Below are positions 1 through 9,146 of a stretch of DNA of 64,000 nucleotides, one piece after another (within the stretch, counting starts at the first letter, position 1; every line of letters starts with the position of its first letter). Below the pieces are notes generated by a model. The model saw only the letters and a program-made list of their open reading frames with translations, searched no databases and had not been told where the DNA came from. Origin of the DNA: JAQUCI01 sp034932685 (GTDB lineage: Bacteria > Bacillota_I > Bacilli_A > Erysipelotrichales > Erysipelotrichaceae); contig JAYFOM010000008.1 in the NCBI GenBank assembly GCA_034932685.1, forward strand, positions 1 through 64,000, in the 5' to 3' direction. Made by a program: the position numbers and the translations under genes.

Positions 1-24
1 TTCTATGGCTTTTTCTCATTATAA

Positions 25-84
25 AAGGCATGAAGAGTTGTACTATTTTTGGCAAAATAAGGTAAACAAGCATCTTCATGCCTT
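25..84 (-). terminator. Long-loop inverted repeat, probable terminator of the leftward hexuronate operon
   Basis: Twelve-base arms AAGGCATGAAGA (25-36) and TCTTCATGCCTT (73-84) are perfectly complementary across a 36-base loop. Read on the minus strand the stem runs into CCTTTTATAA, a short U-tract, about 90 bases past the SDR stop. It could instead be a simple inverted repeat, because the loop is long for an intrinsic terminator. Confidence 0.45.
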
Positions 85-138
85 CTTCATTTTATCAAAT
101 TATATATCTTTTTACTATACTTCTTTGTCAACAGGCTG

Positions 139-167
139 AAAGATTACCGATTAACCGGTAATCTTTT
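139..167. terminator. Hairpin directly after the SDR gene
   Basis: AAAGATTACC (139-148) pairs with GGTAATCTTT (157-166) around an 8-base loop. It lies a few bases past the SDR stop codon. The U-tract is short on the minus strand and slightly longer on the plus strand, so it may be bidirectional or mainly an RNA 3' end stabiliser. Confidence 0.55.
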
Positions 168-170
168 TAA

Positions 171-968
171 CTATTTAGGTTGTTTACCAAGATAAGCTAG
201 AATGCCACCATCAACATATAATATATGTCCATTAACAAAATCAGATGCAGCGCTTGCTAAGAATATTGCGGGCCCTTGCAAATCTTCGGCTAATCCCCAG
301 CGTCCTGCAGGTGTCTTTGAGATAATAAACTTATCAAAGGGGTGCTGTGAGCCATCTGCTTGTACTTCTCTTAAAGGTGCTGTTTGTGGTGTTGCTATAT
401 ATCCTGGGCCAATACCATTACATTGAATATTGTATTCTCCATATTCTGAAGCAATGTTTTTCGTAAGCATTTTTAGTCCACCTTTAGCGGCCGCATAAGC
501 TGAAACCGTCTCGCGTCCTAGCTCAGACATCATTGAACAAATATTGATTATCTTACCCTGTCCTTTTTTGATCATGCTTGGTATAACTGCCTTAGCTACA
601 ATAAACGGCGCTGTTAGATCTATATCAATAACTTTTCTGAAATCTTCAACAGCCATATCAACCATCGGTATTCTTTTAACAATACCCGCATTATTAACCA
701 AGATATCAATAATACCATGTTCTTTTTCAATTTTATTTACCATCTCAACTACAGCCTTTTCATCACTAACATCACAAACATAACCAAAAGCATTGATTCC
801 TTTAGCTTTATAAGCCGCTAAACCTTTATCAACCAACTCTTGATTAAGATCATTAAACACTACTGTTGCTTTTGCTTTAGCAAAGCCTTCTGCTATCGCA
901 AAACCTATTCCATAAGAACCACCTGTAACCAATGCAATTTTGTTTGTTAGTGTAAACATTTCATTCAT
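171..968 (-). CDS. Short-chain dehydrogenase, gluconate 5-dehydrogenase-like
   Basis: A 265-residue classical SDR oxidoreductase. The NAD(P)-binding TGGSYGIG motif is at residues 15-22, NNAG at 92-95, and the catalytic Ser145, Tyr158 and Lys162 are all present. The sequence strongly recalls the gluconate 5-dehydrogenase of Streptococcus suis, including a GRETVSAYAAAKGGLK stretch. It is the last gene of the leftward operon, 14 bases after uxaA, with AAGGAG 8 bases before its ATG. In this hexuronate setting it probably interconverts a keto and a hydroxy sugar acid. A KduD-type 2-keto-3-deoxygluconate 5-dehydrogenase role is the main alternative, and substrate cannot be settled from sequence. 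Confidence 0.85.
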   Translation of the reverse strand: MNEMFTLTNKIALVTGGSYGIGFAIAEGFAKAKATVVFNDLNQELVDKGLAAYKAKGINAFGYVCDVSDEKAVVEMVNKIEKEHGIIDILVNNAGIVKRIPMVDMAVEDFRKVIDIDLTAPFIVAKAVIPSMIKKGQGKIINICSMMSELGRETVSAYAAAKGGLKMLTKNIASEYGEYNIQCNGIGPGYIATPQTAPLREVQADGSQHPFDKFIISKTPAGRWGLAEDLQGPAIFLASAASDFVNGHILYVDGGILAYLGKQPK

Positions 969-982
969 TTTTATTTCTCCTT

Positions 983-2458
983 TTACAAAGTAACACCTTG
1001 TTTAAATATTGCCATATCATGATATCCAGAAACTTCCGCTTTTACTAGTTCACCAGAAGCCACTTTTAAAACCAAATCCATTAGATCATTACTTGTTTCA
1101 TCTAAACTATGACCATTAGCTATTACTCCAGCATTGAAATCAATCCAATTAGCTTTCTTATGTGCCAGTGCATCATTTGATGATATCTTCAATGTTGGAA
1201 CAGGACAACCAAACGGTGTACCGCGTCCCGTTGTAAAAAGGACTATATGAGCGCCACTGCAAGCTAAAGCGGTAGAAGCCACAAGATCATTACCAGGAGC
1301 ACTAAGCAGATTTAATCCTTTAATCTTCACCTTTTCACCATAAGCAAGAACATCTACCACAGTTGCTTGTCCCGCTTTTTGCGTACAACCTAACGATTTA
1401 TCTTCAAGCGTTGATATTCCTCCAGCTTTATTTCCTGGCGAAGGATTTTCATAAATTGTCTGACCATGATTGCGATAGTAGTCTTTGAATTCGTTGATCA
1501 AAGCCACCGTTTTATTAAATACGTCTGTGTTTTGACAACGATTCATCAATATTGTTTCTGCTCCAAACATTTCAGGTACTTCAGTTAGTATTGTTGTTCC
1601 ATTTTGGGCGATTAGTTTATCACTAAAATAGCCAACACAAGGATTAGCTGTAATACCCGATAAACCATCTGACCCCCCGCATTTAAGACCAACAATGAGT
1701 TCACTCGCTAAGATAGGTTCACGTTTATTAAGAGCTGCTTTTTTAACTATTTCAGTTATCATACCTAAAGCATCAGTGATTTCATCTTCATGATCTTGCA
1801 AATTAATAAAATGAACATTTTCAAGTTCTTGATCGTTAATATACTTCTTTAATTCATCAATATTACTATTCTCACAACCTAATCCAACGACTAAAACGCC
1901 TCCTGCGTTAGGATGAGTTATAAGATCACTTAGTATTAATTTGGTGTTCTCTTGATCATCACCCATTTGTGAGCATCCATAAGGATGCACAAAAGCAACA
2001 ACATCCTCAATATTTGTTTCTTTGATCATTTTTTTGCTCATTTCAGCCAGCTTCGTAACTACATTATTAATACAACCCACAGTTGGTATTATCCATACTT
2101 CATTTCTGATTCCAACTTTTCCATTTTCTCTACGATAGCCCATAAAGCTTCGTGGTTCAATTTTAACCCCTTCATGAATATTAGGTTGATACTTATATTC
2201 AATGTTATCTTCTAATCTGGTCTTTATACAACTTGTGTGTACCCATTCACCTTTTTTTATATTCTTGGTTGCTTCGCCAATTGGATACCCATATTTAATG
2301 ATCAACTCATCTTTAGCGATATCTTTAATAGCGACTTTGTGTCCAAAATCAATGGTCTCTTCAAGGATAATGTCATCAAGTATTACTGTACCTTTTTCAA
2401 GCTTCATTAATGCTACAACAACATTATCTTCTTTGTTTATTTGAATTATTTTATTCAT
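983..2458 (-). CDS. uxaA: Altronate dehydratase UxaA
   Basis: A 491-residue protein of the UxaA/GarD family, full length for the family. An N-terminal SAF-like domain (about residues 1-80) precedes the large dehydratase domain. Conserved Cys and His residues typical of the Fe-dependent enzyme are visible, including HPYGCSQMGDD and GLKCGGSDG. It dehydrates D-altronate to 2-keto-3-deoxygluconate in the cytoplasm. Its start overlaps the end of uxaB by 8 bases, so translation is probably coupled. The product feeds KdgK and the KDPG aldolase encoded on the opposite strand. Confidence 0.93.
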   Translation of the reverse strand: MNKIIQINKEDNVVVALMKLEKGTVILDDIILEETIDFGHKVAIKDIAKDELIIKYGYPIGEATKNIKKGEWVHTSCIKTRLEDNIEYKYQPNIHEGVKIEPRSFMGYRRENGKVGIRNEVWIIPTVGCINNVVTKLAEMSKKMIKETNIEDVVAFVHPYGCSQMGDDQENTKLILSDLITHPNAGGVLVVGLGCENSNIDELKKYINDQELENVHFINLQDHEDEITDALGMITEIVKKAALNKREPILASELIVGLKCGGSDGLSGITANPCVGYFSDKLIAQNGTTILTEVPEMFGAETILMNRCQNTDVFNKTVALINEFKDYYRNHGQTIYENPSPGNKAGGISTLEDKSLGCTQKAGQATVVDVLAYGEKVKIKGLNLLSAPGNDLVASTALACSGAHIVLFTTGRGTPFGCPVPTLKISSNDALAHKKANWIDFNAGVIANGHSLDETSNDLMDLVLKVASGELVKAEVSGYHDMAIFKQGVTL

Positions 2459-3929
2459 TATCAGCCACCAGCATTGCGACTGCTTCTTTCATGCCTATTT
2501 CTTTAATTTTAGTTAGATAGTCACAAACCATATTATTTAATCCATCAATCACATTTAAATCTTGATTAAAGAAACTGGTATTTGACATTACTTTTGTGAC
2601 TAAATCATCTCCTTTGTTATTCATAAAAAAGTTCAATACATCTTCATCATCTTTTACCTGATATACCTGTTCACCACGATATGCTAAACCAACACCATCT
2701 TCAATTTTTTCTATGTCATAAAAACTGATTAGCGCCGCTAAACTGAATACTAAATATTTTGGTAAGGTATGATACTTACTAATGTATTCTAAAACGCTTG
2801 GTAAGCATCTTGTCCGCCATTTAGAAACACTATTTAATGATATTGCCAACAGTTGATGCTTAATATATGGATTTTTAAAACGATCGATAACCGCCAATCC
2901 AAACTCTTCCAATTCATTTCTAGATAGATCTAGTGTTGGTATAACTTCATCAAAAATCAATTTGTAAATAAAGTTACTAATAATTTCACTATCCATTGAT
3001 TCTTTTACTGTATTGTTACCAGCAAGGTATGATGCTAAGACAAAGCCCGTATGAGCACCATTTAATACTCTAACCTTACGTTGTTTATATGGTTTTTGAT
3101 CATCCGTAAAGATAACGTTCATTCCCGTTTTACCAACAAGTGCTTTATCAAGTGGAAATTCATCACTTATTTCTTTTGCACTTTCAATAACCCAAAGCGC
3201 AAAAGGCTCAGCTGTTGTTAGTAGTTCATCACGATAGCCAAGTTCTTCCCACAAGTTTGTTATCTCATCTTTAGGATACCCTGTTACAATTCTATCTACT
3301 AATGTGCTAGTAAACACGCACGCATTACTGACCCAGTTACTAAATTCATCGCTTAAATTCCAAAGTTTGATATATTGCATAACACATTGTTTCAAAATTA
3401 TACCATTATCATCAATGAGCTCAACAGGTAAAATTATTAGCCCTTTATCTTGATCACCTTGAAAAGCATCAAATCTAGCTAGTAAAAATTGCGTTAATTT
3501 TGCTGGGAAGCTTATCGCTAACTTCTCATCGAATCGATCTTTTTCATTATAAATAATTCCAGCCTCTGTTGTATTAGATACTACAAATCGTAAACTATCC
3601 AAAGAAGCAAGTTTGATATATGATTGATAATCTTGAAAAGGATCAACAACATTATCAACACAAGTTATCACTCTTGATTCTATATATTCACAACCATCAA
3701 TCAGACCTCGAAGCTGAACTGTATATTGGCCATCTTGCCTTTTAAACTCATCTAGACTTCCTTGTGCTATTGGCTTAACTATAACTATATTACCATTGAA
3801 TAATTCTTGCTCATTAGCAATATCGATCATATAATCCACAAAGGCTCGTAAGAAATTTCCTTCACCAAATTGAACTACTTTAATTGGTCTTTTTTTATGA
3901 TCACTATTTGTTTTACTTAACAATTGCAT
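2451..3929 (-). CDS. uxaB: Tagaturonate reductase UxaB
   Basis: A 492-residue member of the long-chain mannitol dehydrogenase family. The N-terminal Rossmann segment shows VVQFGEGNFLRAFVDYMID, and the C-terminal catalytic region contains KVRVLNGAHTGFVLASYLAG. It reduces D-tagaturonate to D-altronate with NADH. As the first gene of the leftward operon it has AAAAGGAG before its ATG and its own promoter with an operator. A mannonate (UxuB-type) role is possible, but pairing with UxaA favours the galacturonate branch. Confidence 0.9.
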   Translation of the reverse strand: MQLLSKTNSDHKKRPIKVVQFGEGNFLRAFVDYMIDIANEQELFNGNIVIVKPIAQGSLDEFKRQDGQYTVQLRGLIDGCEYIESRVITCVDNVVDPFQDYQSYIKLASLDSLRFVVSNTTEAGIIYNEKDRFDEKLAISFPAKLTQFLLARFDAFQGDQDKGLIILPVELIDDNGIILKQCVMQYIKLWNLSDEFSNWVSNACVFTSTLVDRIVTGYPKDEITNLWEELGYRDELLTTAEPFALWVIESAKEISDEFPLDKALVGKTGMNVIFTDDQKPYKQRKVRVLNGAHTGFVLASYLAGNNTVKESMDSEIISNFIYKLIFDEVIPTLDLSRNELEEFGLAVIDRFKNPYIKHQLLAISLNSVSKWRTRCLPSVLEYISKYHTLPKYLVFSLAALISFYDIEKIEDGVGLAYRGEQVYQVKDDEDVLNFFMNNKGDDLVTKVMSNTSFFNQDLNVIDGLNNMVCDYLTKIKEIGMKEAVAMLVADNE

Positions 3930-3953
3930 ATACTGCTCCTTTTATGCTATATA

Positions 3954-4001
3954 TGTAAATACTTACAGTTTTATGATACGCTCTATATCGCTTACAGTCA
4001 A
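3954..4001 (-). promoter_or_regulatory. uxaB promoter with LacI-family operator
   Basis: On the minus strand TTGACT (3996-4001) and TATCAT (3973-3978) are separated by exactly 17 bases. Five bases past the -10 lies the palindrome TGTAAATACTTACA (3954-3967), placed to block initiation or early elongation. A TGTAAG half-site also lies between the -35 and -10. The palindrome matches the one in the divergent lacI promoter. Confidence 0.75.
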
Positions 4002-4012
4002 CAAATAATGAC

Positions 4013-4066
4013 TTGAAATTTAGACATTTTAGCCATATAATACAATTATATTTGTAAGCATTTACA
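4013..4066 (+). promoter_or_regulatory. lacI-uxaC-eda-kdgK promoter with LacI-family operator
   Basis: TTGAAA (4013-4018) and TATAAT (4036-4041) are spaced by 17 bases, a near-ideal sigma-A promoter. The palindrome TGTAAGCATTTACA (4053-4066) follows at the expected start of transcription and ends 4 bases before the lacI ribosome binding site. This suggests autoregulation of the repressor together with the downstream catabolic genes. Confidence 0.75.
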
Positions 4067-4080
4067 GATTGGAGAAAACA

Positions 4081-5070
4081 ATGAATATATATGATATATC
4101 AAAACAAGCTGGCGTCTCCATCGCAACTGTTTCAAGGGTTCTAAATAATAGTTCTCACGTCTCTGAGAAAACACGAAAACGTGTATTAGAAGTAATGGAA
4201 AGTTGTGGTTATACCCCCAATGCTTTCGCTAGAGGTCTTGGTCTTAATACAATGAAGACTGTTGGTATCCTTTGTGCAGATGCAAGCGATATCTATCTTG
4301 CAAATGCAATCTATGTTGTTGAAACTGAACTTCAAAATAGAGGATATAATTCTTTTCTATGTTGTACTGGTTATGATCTACAGAAGAAAAAAATCGATCT
4401 TGACCTGCTATTATCAAAAAGAGTTGACGCTGTTATTTTGATTGGATCTAATTATGTTGAAAAAGATCATAAGGATAATGACTATATCATAGCAGCATCT
4501 AAACAAGTTCCAGTTATGATCATCAATGGCTACCTTGAAGCCAATCGTGTTTACTGTTGTCTAACCGATGATTATCAAGCAACATATGATATTACACATA
4601 AACTAATTAAGAAAGGTGCTAAACATCTTATATATCTATATCGATCCGAATCATATAGTGGAAGACAAAAACTTAAAGGTTTTATTGATGCTTTCGCTTT
4701 TTGTAACACATGTTCACACGAAGAACTTCGATCATATGGCGAAGTAATTGATACTATAAACGTTCTAGAAACTAATAAAATGGGTCTTGATGTTGACGCG
4801 ATCATCTGTTCAGATGATGAAATTGCTATCGGTGCTTTAAAATGGGCTAATCAACATAACATCAAAGTACCAAAAGATCTATCAATAGTCGGCTATAATA
4901 ATTCGAAATACGCTAAGTTATCAACCCCTGAATTAACATCGATTGATAACCACGGCGATGTGATCTGTAGAAACATTGTTAACATGCTTATTCAAGTTTT
5001 CAACAATGAAAACGTTCCACGCAAAACTATTATTTCATGTGATTTTGTTGAACGAGAAACAACGAGGTAA
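4081..5070 (+). CDS. LacI-family transcriptional regulator of hexuronate genes
   Basis: A 329-residue LacI/GalR-type repressor. The helix-turn-helix and hinge (MNIYDISKQAGVSIATVSRV, then the YTPNAFARGL region) occupy about residues 1-55, followed by a periplasmic-binding-protein-like effector domain. I use the ATG at 4081 because GGAG at 4071-4074 is correctly spaced for it. An in-frame TTG 12 bases upstream would include that site. Its position between divergent uxa operons with matching palindromes indicates it is their local repressor. The effector is probably a hexuronate or 2-keto-3-deoxygluconate derivative, which is inference. Confidence 0.9.
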   Translation: MNIYDISKQAGVSIATVSRVLNNSSHVSEKTRKRVLEVMESCGYTPNAFARGLGLNTMKTVGILCADASDIYLANAIYVVETELQNRGYNSFLCCTGYDLQKKKIDLDLLLSKRVDAVILIGSNYVEKDHKDNDYIIAASKQVPVMIINGYLEANRVYCCLTDDYQATYDITHKLIKKGAKHLIYLYRSESYSGRQKLKGFIDAFAFCNTCSHEELRSYGEVIDTINVLETNKMGLDVDAIICSDDEIAIGALKWANQHNIKVPKDLSIVGYNNSKYAKLSTPELTSIDNHGDVICRNIVNMLIQVFNNENVPRKTIISCDFVERETTR

Positions 5071-5075
5071 AAGCG

Positions 5076-6479
5076 ATGAACCATTTTATCAATGAGAATT
5101 TTCTTTTAAATAGTGACATTGCAAGATCACTTTATACACACGTTGAGAACTTACCAATCATTGACTATCATTGCCATATTAGCCCAAAAGAAATTGCTGA
5201 AAACCGACAATTCACAAACATGACCCAATTATGGCTGGGTGGTGATCATTATAAGTGGCGAGTTATGCGCGCTAATGGCATTAATGAAGATGCCATTACT
5301 GGTAATGTTGATGATCTTGTGAAGTTTAAAATGTGGGCAAAAACCCTTCCTCGTTGCATCGGTAATCCACTTTATCATTGGAGTCATTTAGAATTAAAAC
5401 GATATTTCGATATTGATGATATCTTAAAAGAAGACAGTGCTGAAACGATTTATAAACTCTGTAACGAAAAATTAAGCAATGAAGAATTTAGAGTTAGAAA
5501 TCTAATTAAAAAATCGAATGTTGAGATACTATGTACAACTGATGATCCAATTGACGATTTACATTATCATAAAATGATCAAAGCAGATCCAAGTATATCT
5601 TTTCACGTATTTCCAACTTTTCGCCCTGATAAAGCAATCAATATCGAAAAAGATGATTATCTCAGTTATTTGGTAGAACTAGAAACAAGTTCAAACATTC
5701 TTATCAATGATTTTTCATCATTATTGAAAGCGTTAAAACAGCGCATAGACTACTTTCACGCAAATGGTTGTCGTTTGAGTGATCATGCCTTCGAGTATAT
5801 GATCTATGAACCATATATTGAAGAAGATGTGGATGATATCTTTAAACGCAGATTAAACAACTCTTTTTTGGATGAGAAAGATAACCGAAAATTTAAAACA
5901 GCTTTATTAATAAAATTAGCCACAATGATTTATGAGAAAGACTGGGTAATGCAGCTACATATTGGTAGTCGCCGAAATAACAATTCAAGCATGTATGAAA
6001 AACTAGGACCTGATACTGGTTACGATGTTATTAACAACAACATTTCCAGCCAGGATCTAATCAGGTTACTAGATAGTCTTCACTCACAAGAAATACTACC
6101 AAAAACTATCGTATACTCGCTTAATCCATATGATAATCCAGTCTTAACAACAATCATCAATAGCTTTCAAAATGATAAGGTTAAGATGAAGTTGCAACAT
6201 GGAACAGCGTGGTGGTTTAATGATCACAAACAAGGACTCATCGATCAACTTACCAACTTAGCAAACACTTCTGTATTAGGTAATTTCATCGGTATGGCAA
6301 CTGACTCTCGTAGTTTTATATCATATCCCAGACATGAGTATTTCAGACGTATCTTGTGCGATTTAATCGGTAATTGGGTTGTACTTAATGAGTATCCAAA
6401 TGATATGGAAATGCTCAAATCGCTTGTTGCTGATATCAGCTATTACAATGCTAAAAACTACTTCAATTTTGACATATAG
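5076..6479 (+). CDS. uxaC: Glucuronate/galacturonate isomerase UxaC
   Basis: A 467-residue amidohydrolase-superfamily uronate isomerase of normal length. The N-terminal metal-binding motif is seen in PIIDYHCHISPKEIAENR, and further family blocks include WVMQLHIGSRRNNN and MKLQHGTAWWFNDHK. It converts D-galacturonate to D-tagaturonate and D-glucuronate to D-fructuronate, the first step of the pathway. It begins 5 bases after lacI, and its GAGG ribosome binding site lies inside the end of lacI, so the two are co-transcribed. Confidence 0.95.
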   Translation: MNHFINENFLLNSDIARSLYTHVENLPIIDYHCHISPKEIAENRQFTNMTQLWLGGDHYKWRVMRANGINEDAITGNVDDLVKFKMWAKTLPRCIGNPLYHWSHLELKRYFDIDDILKEDSAETIYKLCNEKLSNEEFRVRNLIKKSNVEILCTTDDPIDDLHYHKMIKADPSISFHVFPTFRPDKAINIEKDDYLSYLVELETSSNILINDFSSLLKALKQRIDYFHANGCRLSDHAFEYMIYEPYIEEDVDDIFKRRLNNSFLDEKDNRKFKTALLIKLATMIYEKDWVMQLHIGSRRNNNSSMYEKLGPDTGYDVINNNISSQDLIRLLDSLHSQEILPKTIVYSLNPYDNPVLTTIINSFQNDKVKMKLQHGTAWWFNDHKQGLIDQLTNLANTSVLGNFIGMATDSRSFISYPRHEYFRRILCDLIGNWVVLNEYPNDMEMLKSLVADISYYNAKNYFNFDI

Positions 6480-6519
6480 CTCAAATTGAAATATGAAAAA
6501 CTAACGAAAGAGGAATTTT

Positions 6520-7473
6520 ATGAATGATTTATTAAAAACCGTATCCGCTATTGGCATCATTCCAGTTATTAGAATTGATGATCCTTCAGATACAATCCCT
6601 TTAGCAAAAGCCTTATATCACAATGGCTTACCAATTGCCGAGATTACATTTAGAAGCTCACATGCAAAAGCAGCTATTGAAGCCATCCATAACGAGCTAC
6701 CAGACATGTTGTTAGGCGCTGGAACTGTTTTAACTATTGAACAAGTGGATGATGCGATTTCAGCTGGCGCAGAGTTCATCGTTACTCCAGGATTTAATCC
6801 TGACATTGTTTCATATTGTATTAAAAATAAGGTTAACATTATTCCTGGATGCTCAAATGCCAGTGATATTGAAAAAGCATTGTCGTTTGGCTTAACGACG
6901 GTTAAGTTCTTTCCGGCTGAGCAATTAGGTGGTTTAAGTATGATCAAGGCTCTTGCTGGTCCATATACCAATGTAAACTTTATGCCAACAGGCGGAATAT
7001 CTGCTGACAATTTAAATGACTATCTTGCCTACGATAAAATTGTAGCTTGTGGTGGCACTTGGATGGTAGATAAGAAAATGCTCGCTAATAAAGATTTCGA
7101 GGGAATTGCTAATCTTACCAAACAAGCTGTTAATACGATGTTAGGATTAAAACTAAAACATGTCGCTATCAACGCAAACCCCTCTACTTCAAGATCAATA
7201 GCCGAAAAATACGCGACACTATTTGGTGGAAACGTAAGAGAAACAAGCAAAGGTTTCTTTGGAAGCGAGTTTATTGAAGTTATGAATGATGGTGTTGGAA
7301 CTCATGGTCATATTGCTGTTGGTTGTAATGATGTTAAAAGAGCTCAACGCTATTTTATGGCTCTTGGCTTCACCTTCGATGAAACAACCGCTGTCATGAA
7401 AAACAATAAATTGGATTTCATTTACTTTAACGAAGAAATCGGTGGCTTTAAAGTCCATCTTATAAGCAATTAA
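6520..7473 (+). CDS. eda: KDPG/KHG aldolase with C-terminal VOC-like domain
   Basis: The first 210 residues form a class I aldolase barrel with EITFRS, LGAGTVLT, FIVTPGFNP and Schiff-base Lys129 in TVKFFPAE. It cleaves 2-keto-3-deoxy-6-phosphogluconate to pyruvate and glyceraldehyde 3-phosphate. The protein is 317 residues rather than the usual 205-215. The extra segment (about 212-317) reads like a vicinal-oxygen-chelate (glyoxalase-type) fold, with HVAINAN, GHIAVG and a final GGFKVHLI strand. Extended aldolases of this kind occur in other Bacillota, but the role of the extra domain is unknown to me. The gene lies between uxaC and kdgK with a GAGG site. Confidence 0.92.
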   Translation: MNDLLKTVSAIGIIPVIRIDDPSDTIPLAKALYHNGLPIAEITFRSSHAKAAIEAIHNELPDMLLGAGTVLTIEQVDDAISAGAEFIVTPGFNPDIVSYCIKNKVNIIPGCSNASDIEKALSFGLTTVKFFPAEQLGGLSMIKALAGPYTNVNFMPTGGISADNLNDYLAYDKIVACGGTWMVDKKMLANKDFEGIANLTKQAVNTMLGLKLKHVAINANPSTSRSIAEKYATLFGGNVRETSKGFFGSEFIEVMNDGVGTHGHIAVGCNDVKRAQRYFMALGFTFDETTAVMKNNKLDFIYFNEEIGGFKVHLISN

Positions 7474-7486
7474 TAGGAGACTAACT

Positions 7487-8506
7487 ATGAAAATAATAAC
7501 TCTTGGTGAAATTATGTTACGCCTTTCAACCCCTGGTAATAATCGGTTTGTTCAAAGTGAGTATTTTGATGTTGTTTATGGAGGTGGCGAAGCTAATGTA
7601 GCAGTTTCACTAGCTAGCTTTGGGCACGACTCCTATTATGTTAGTAAATTACCGAAAAACGAAATAGGTCAGAGTGCTCTTTACGCTTTACAAAAATATG
7701 GTGTTAAAACGGATCATGTTTTACGAGGTGGTGAGCGACTAGGCATCTATTTCCTTGAGACAGGCACTAATATGCGGCCAAGTAAAGTAATTTATGATCG
7801 CGCTAACAGTGCCATATCATTAGCTGATGTAAGTGAATTTGATTTTGATCAAATCATGAAAGACGCAAATTGGTTTCACTGGTCAGGGATAACTCCAGCT
7901 ATTAGTGATAAGGCTGCTGAATTAACTAAGGCTGCTTGTCAAGCAGCGAAACGACACAATGTAACTGTATCATGCGACTTAAACTTTCGTAAAAAACTCT
8001 GGACCAAAGAAAAAGCACAAAGCATAATGCGCCCTTTAATGAGCTATGTTGATGTTTGTATTGGTAACGAAGAAGATATGGAATTGTGCCTTGGTTTTAA
8101 ACCACAAGCCAACATCGAAGATGGAGTAACTGAGGCCACTGGCTATTATGATGTTTTTAAAGCAATTTATAAAGAATTCAATTTCAATTTAGTTGTATCA
8201 ACATTACGCGAAAGTTTCAGTGCTGATCATAACGGCTGGAAAGCTTTGCTTTATGATGGTAACGAATTCTATACTTCAGCTCGTTATGATATAAAGATGA
8301 TCGTTGATCGCGTTGGTGCAGGCGATAGTTTCTCAGCTGGTTTAATTCATGGGTTAAACACAAAGCCAAACGTAAAAGAAGCTTTAGAGTTTGCAGTAGC
8401 CGCCTCTGCTTTAAAACATACGATATCAGGTGATTTCAACTTAGTTACCGCAGATGAGGTTGAATCTTTATTGTCAGGAAATTCATCAGGCAGAGTACAA
8501 CGATAA
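7487..8506 (+). CDS. kdgK: 2-keto-3-deoxygluconate kinase KdgK
   Basis: A 339-residue PfkB/ribokinase-family sugar kinase. The N-terminal GEIMLRLS and YGGGEANVAVSLASFG signatures and the C-terminal active-site motif VDRVGAGDSFSAGLIHG (catalytic Asp in GAGD) are intact. It phosphorylates 2-keto-3-deoxygluconate to KDPG, the substrate of the adjacent aldolase. It starts 13 bases after eda behind a TAGGAG site and ends the rightward operon. A general sugar-acid kinase role is possible, but context fits KdgK well. Confidence 0.92.
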   Translation: MKIITLGEIMLRLSTPGNNRFVQSEYFDVVYGGGEANVAVSLASFGHDSYYVSKLPKNEIGQSALYALQKYGVKTDHVLRGGERLGIYFLETGTNMRPSKVIYDRANSAISLADVSEFDFDQIMKDANWFHWSGITPAISDKAAELTKAACQAAKRHNVTVSCDLNFRKKLWTKEKAQSIMRPLMSYVDVCIGNEEDMELCLGFKPQANIEDGVTEATGYYDVFKAIYKEFNFNLVVSTLRESFSADHNGWKALLYDGNEFYTSARYDIKMIVDRVGAGDSFSAGLIHGLNTKPNVKEALEFAVAASALKHTISGDFNLVTADEVESLLSGNSSGRVQR

Positions 8507-8649
8507 CTATATCTTGTTATAATATCCTACTCTAATATTTTAGATGATCAAGTAGCTTTAAAACAAAAAGTAGCGGTTTAAATGTTTGATTTTGTTATTA
8601 CCTTATGCTATTGTAAAACTAACATTTATAATCGAAAGGTATTTAGATA

Positions 8650-9030
8650 ATGCAAAAAATTCGTGAATCAGCGGAAATGTATTTAGAGACCATTTTGATA
8701 CTGAGTCAAAATCAAGTTCATGTCAGATCTGTTGATGTTGTCAACAAGCTTAAATATAAGAAGTCAAGCGTCAGTGTCGCTATGAAAAACCTTCGTGAAG
8801 AAGGTTTGATCACGATGGATAACGAAGGCCATCTTACATTAACAAATGAAGGTTTAAAAATTGCACAGAGTATATTTGAAAGACATCAATTTTTTTCAAA
8901 TTGGTTGATAGAACTGGGTGTTGATAAGAGCACTTCTTATGAAGATGCCTGCCGTATTGAACATGTGATAAGTGCAGAGAGCTTTGAAGCTATTCGAGAT
9001 TATGTAGAGAAATGTAGTCTAAAAAAGTAG
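8650..9030 (+). CDS. DtxR/MntR-like metal-dependent transcriptional regulator
   Basis: A 126-residue protein. An N-terminal winged helix (about 1-65, with VRSVDVVNKLKYKKSSVSVAMKNL) is followed by a short metal-binding and dimerisation region containing RHQFFSNWLIELGV and EDACRIEHVIS. It lacks the C-terminal SH3-like domain of full DtxR, which is usual for the short MntR subgroup. GAAAGG precedes the ATG. No metal transporter lies next to it, so its targets are not apparent here. Confidence 0.8.
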   Translation: MQKIRESAEMYLETILILSQNQVHVRSVDVVNKLKYKKSSVSVAMKNLREEGLITMDNEGHLTLTNEGLKIAQSIFERHQFFSNWLIELGVDKSTSYEDACRIEHVISAESFEAIRDYVEKCSLKK

Positions 9031-9060
9031 TATTGAACTATAGTACAAAACACCAGAAAT

Positions 9061-9099
9061 AAAACCCCTAGGCTATTGAAACACGCTTAGGGTTTTTTC
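9061..9099 (+). terminator. Terminator after the MntR-like gene
   Basis: The arms AAAACCC/GGGTTTT and TAGGC/GCTTA, separated by one bulged C, form a hairpin followed by TTTTTT. It lies 30 bases past the regulator stop and before the convergent DegV gene. Confidence 0.8.
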
Positions 9100-9146
9100 T
9101 ATAATCAAGATTTTCTAAAGTACAAAGTTATTTCTGATATGATGCT

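Noticed and set aside
6618..7458. Several reverse-strand reading frames inside the aldolase gene
   Set aside because: They lie wholly opposite a clear functional gene, lack ribosome binding sites and read as low-information antisense frames.
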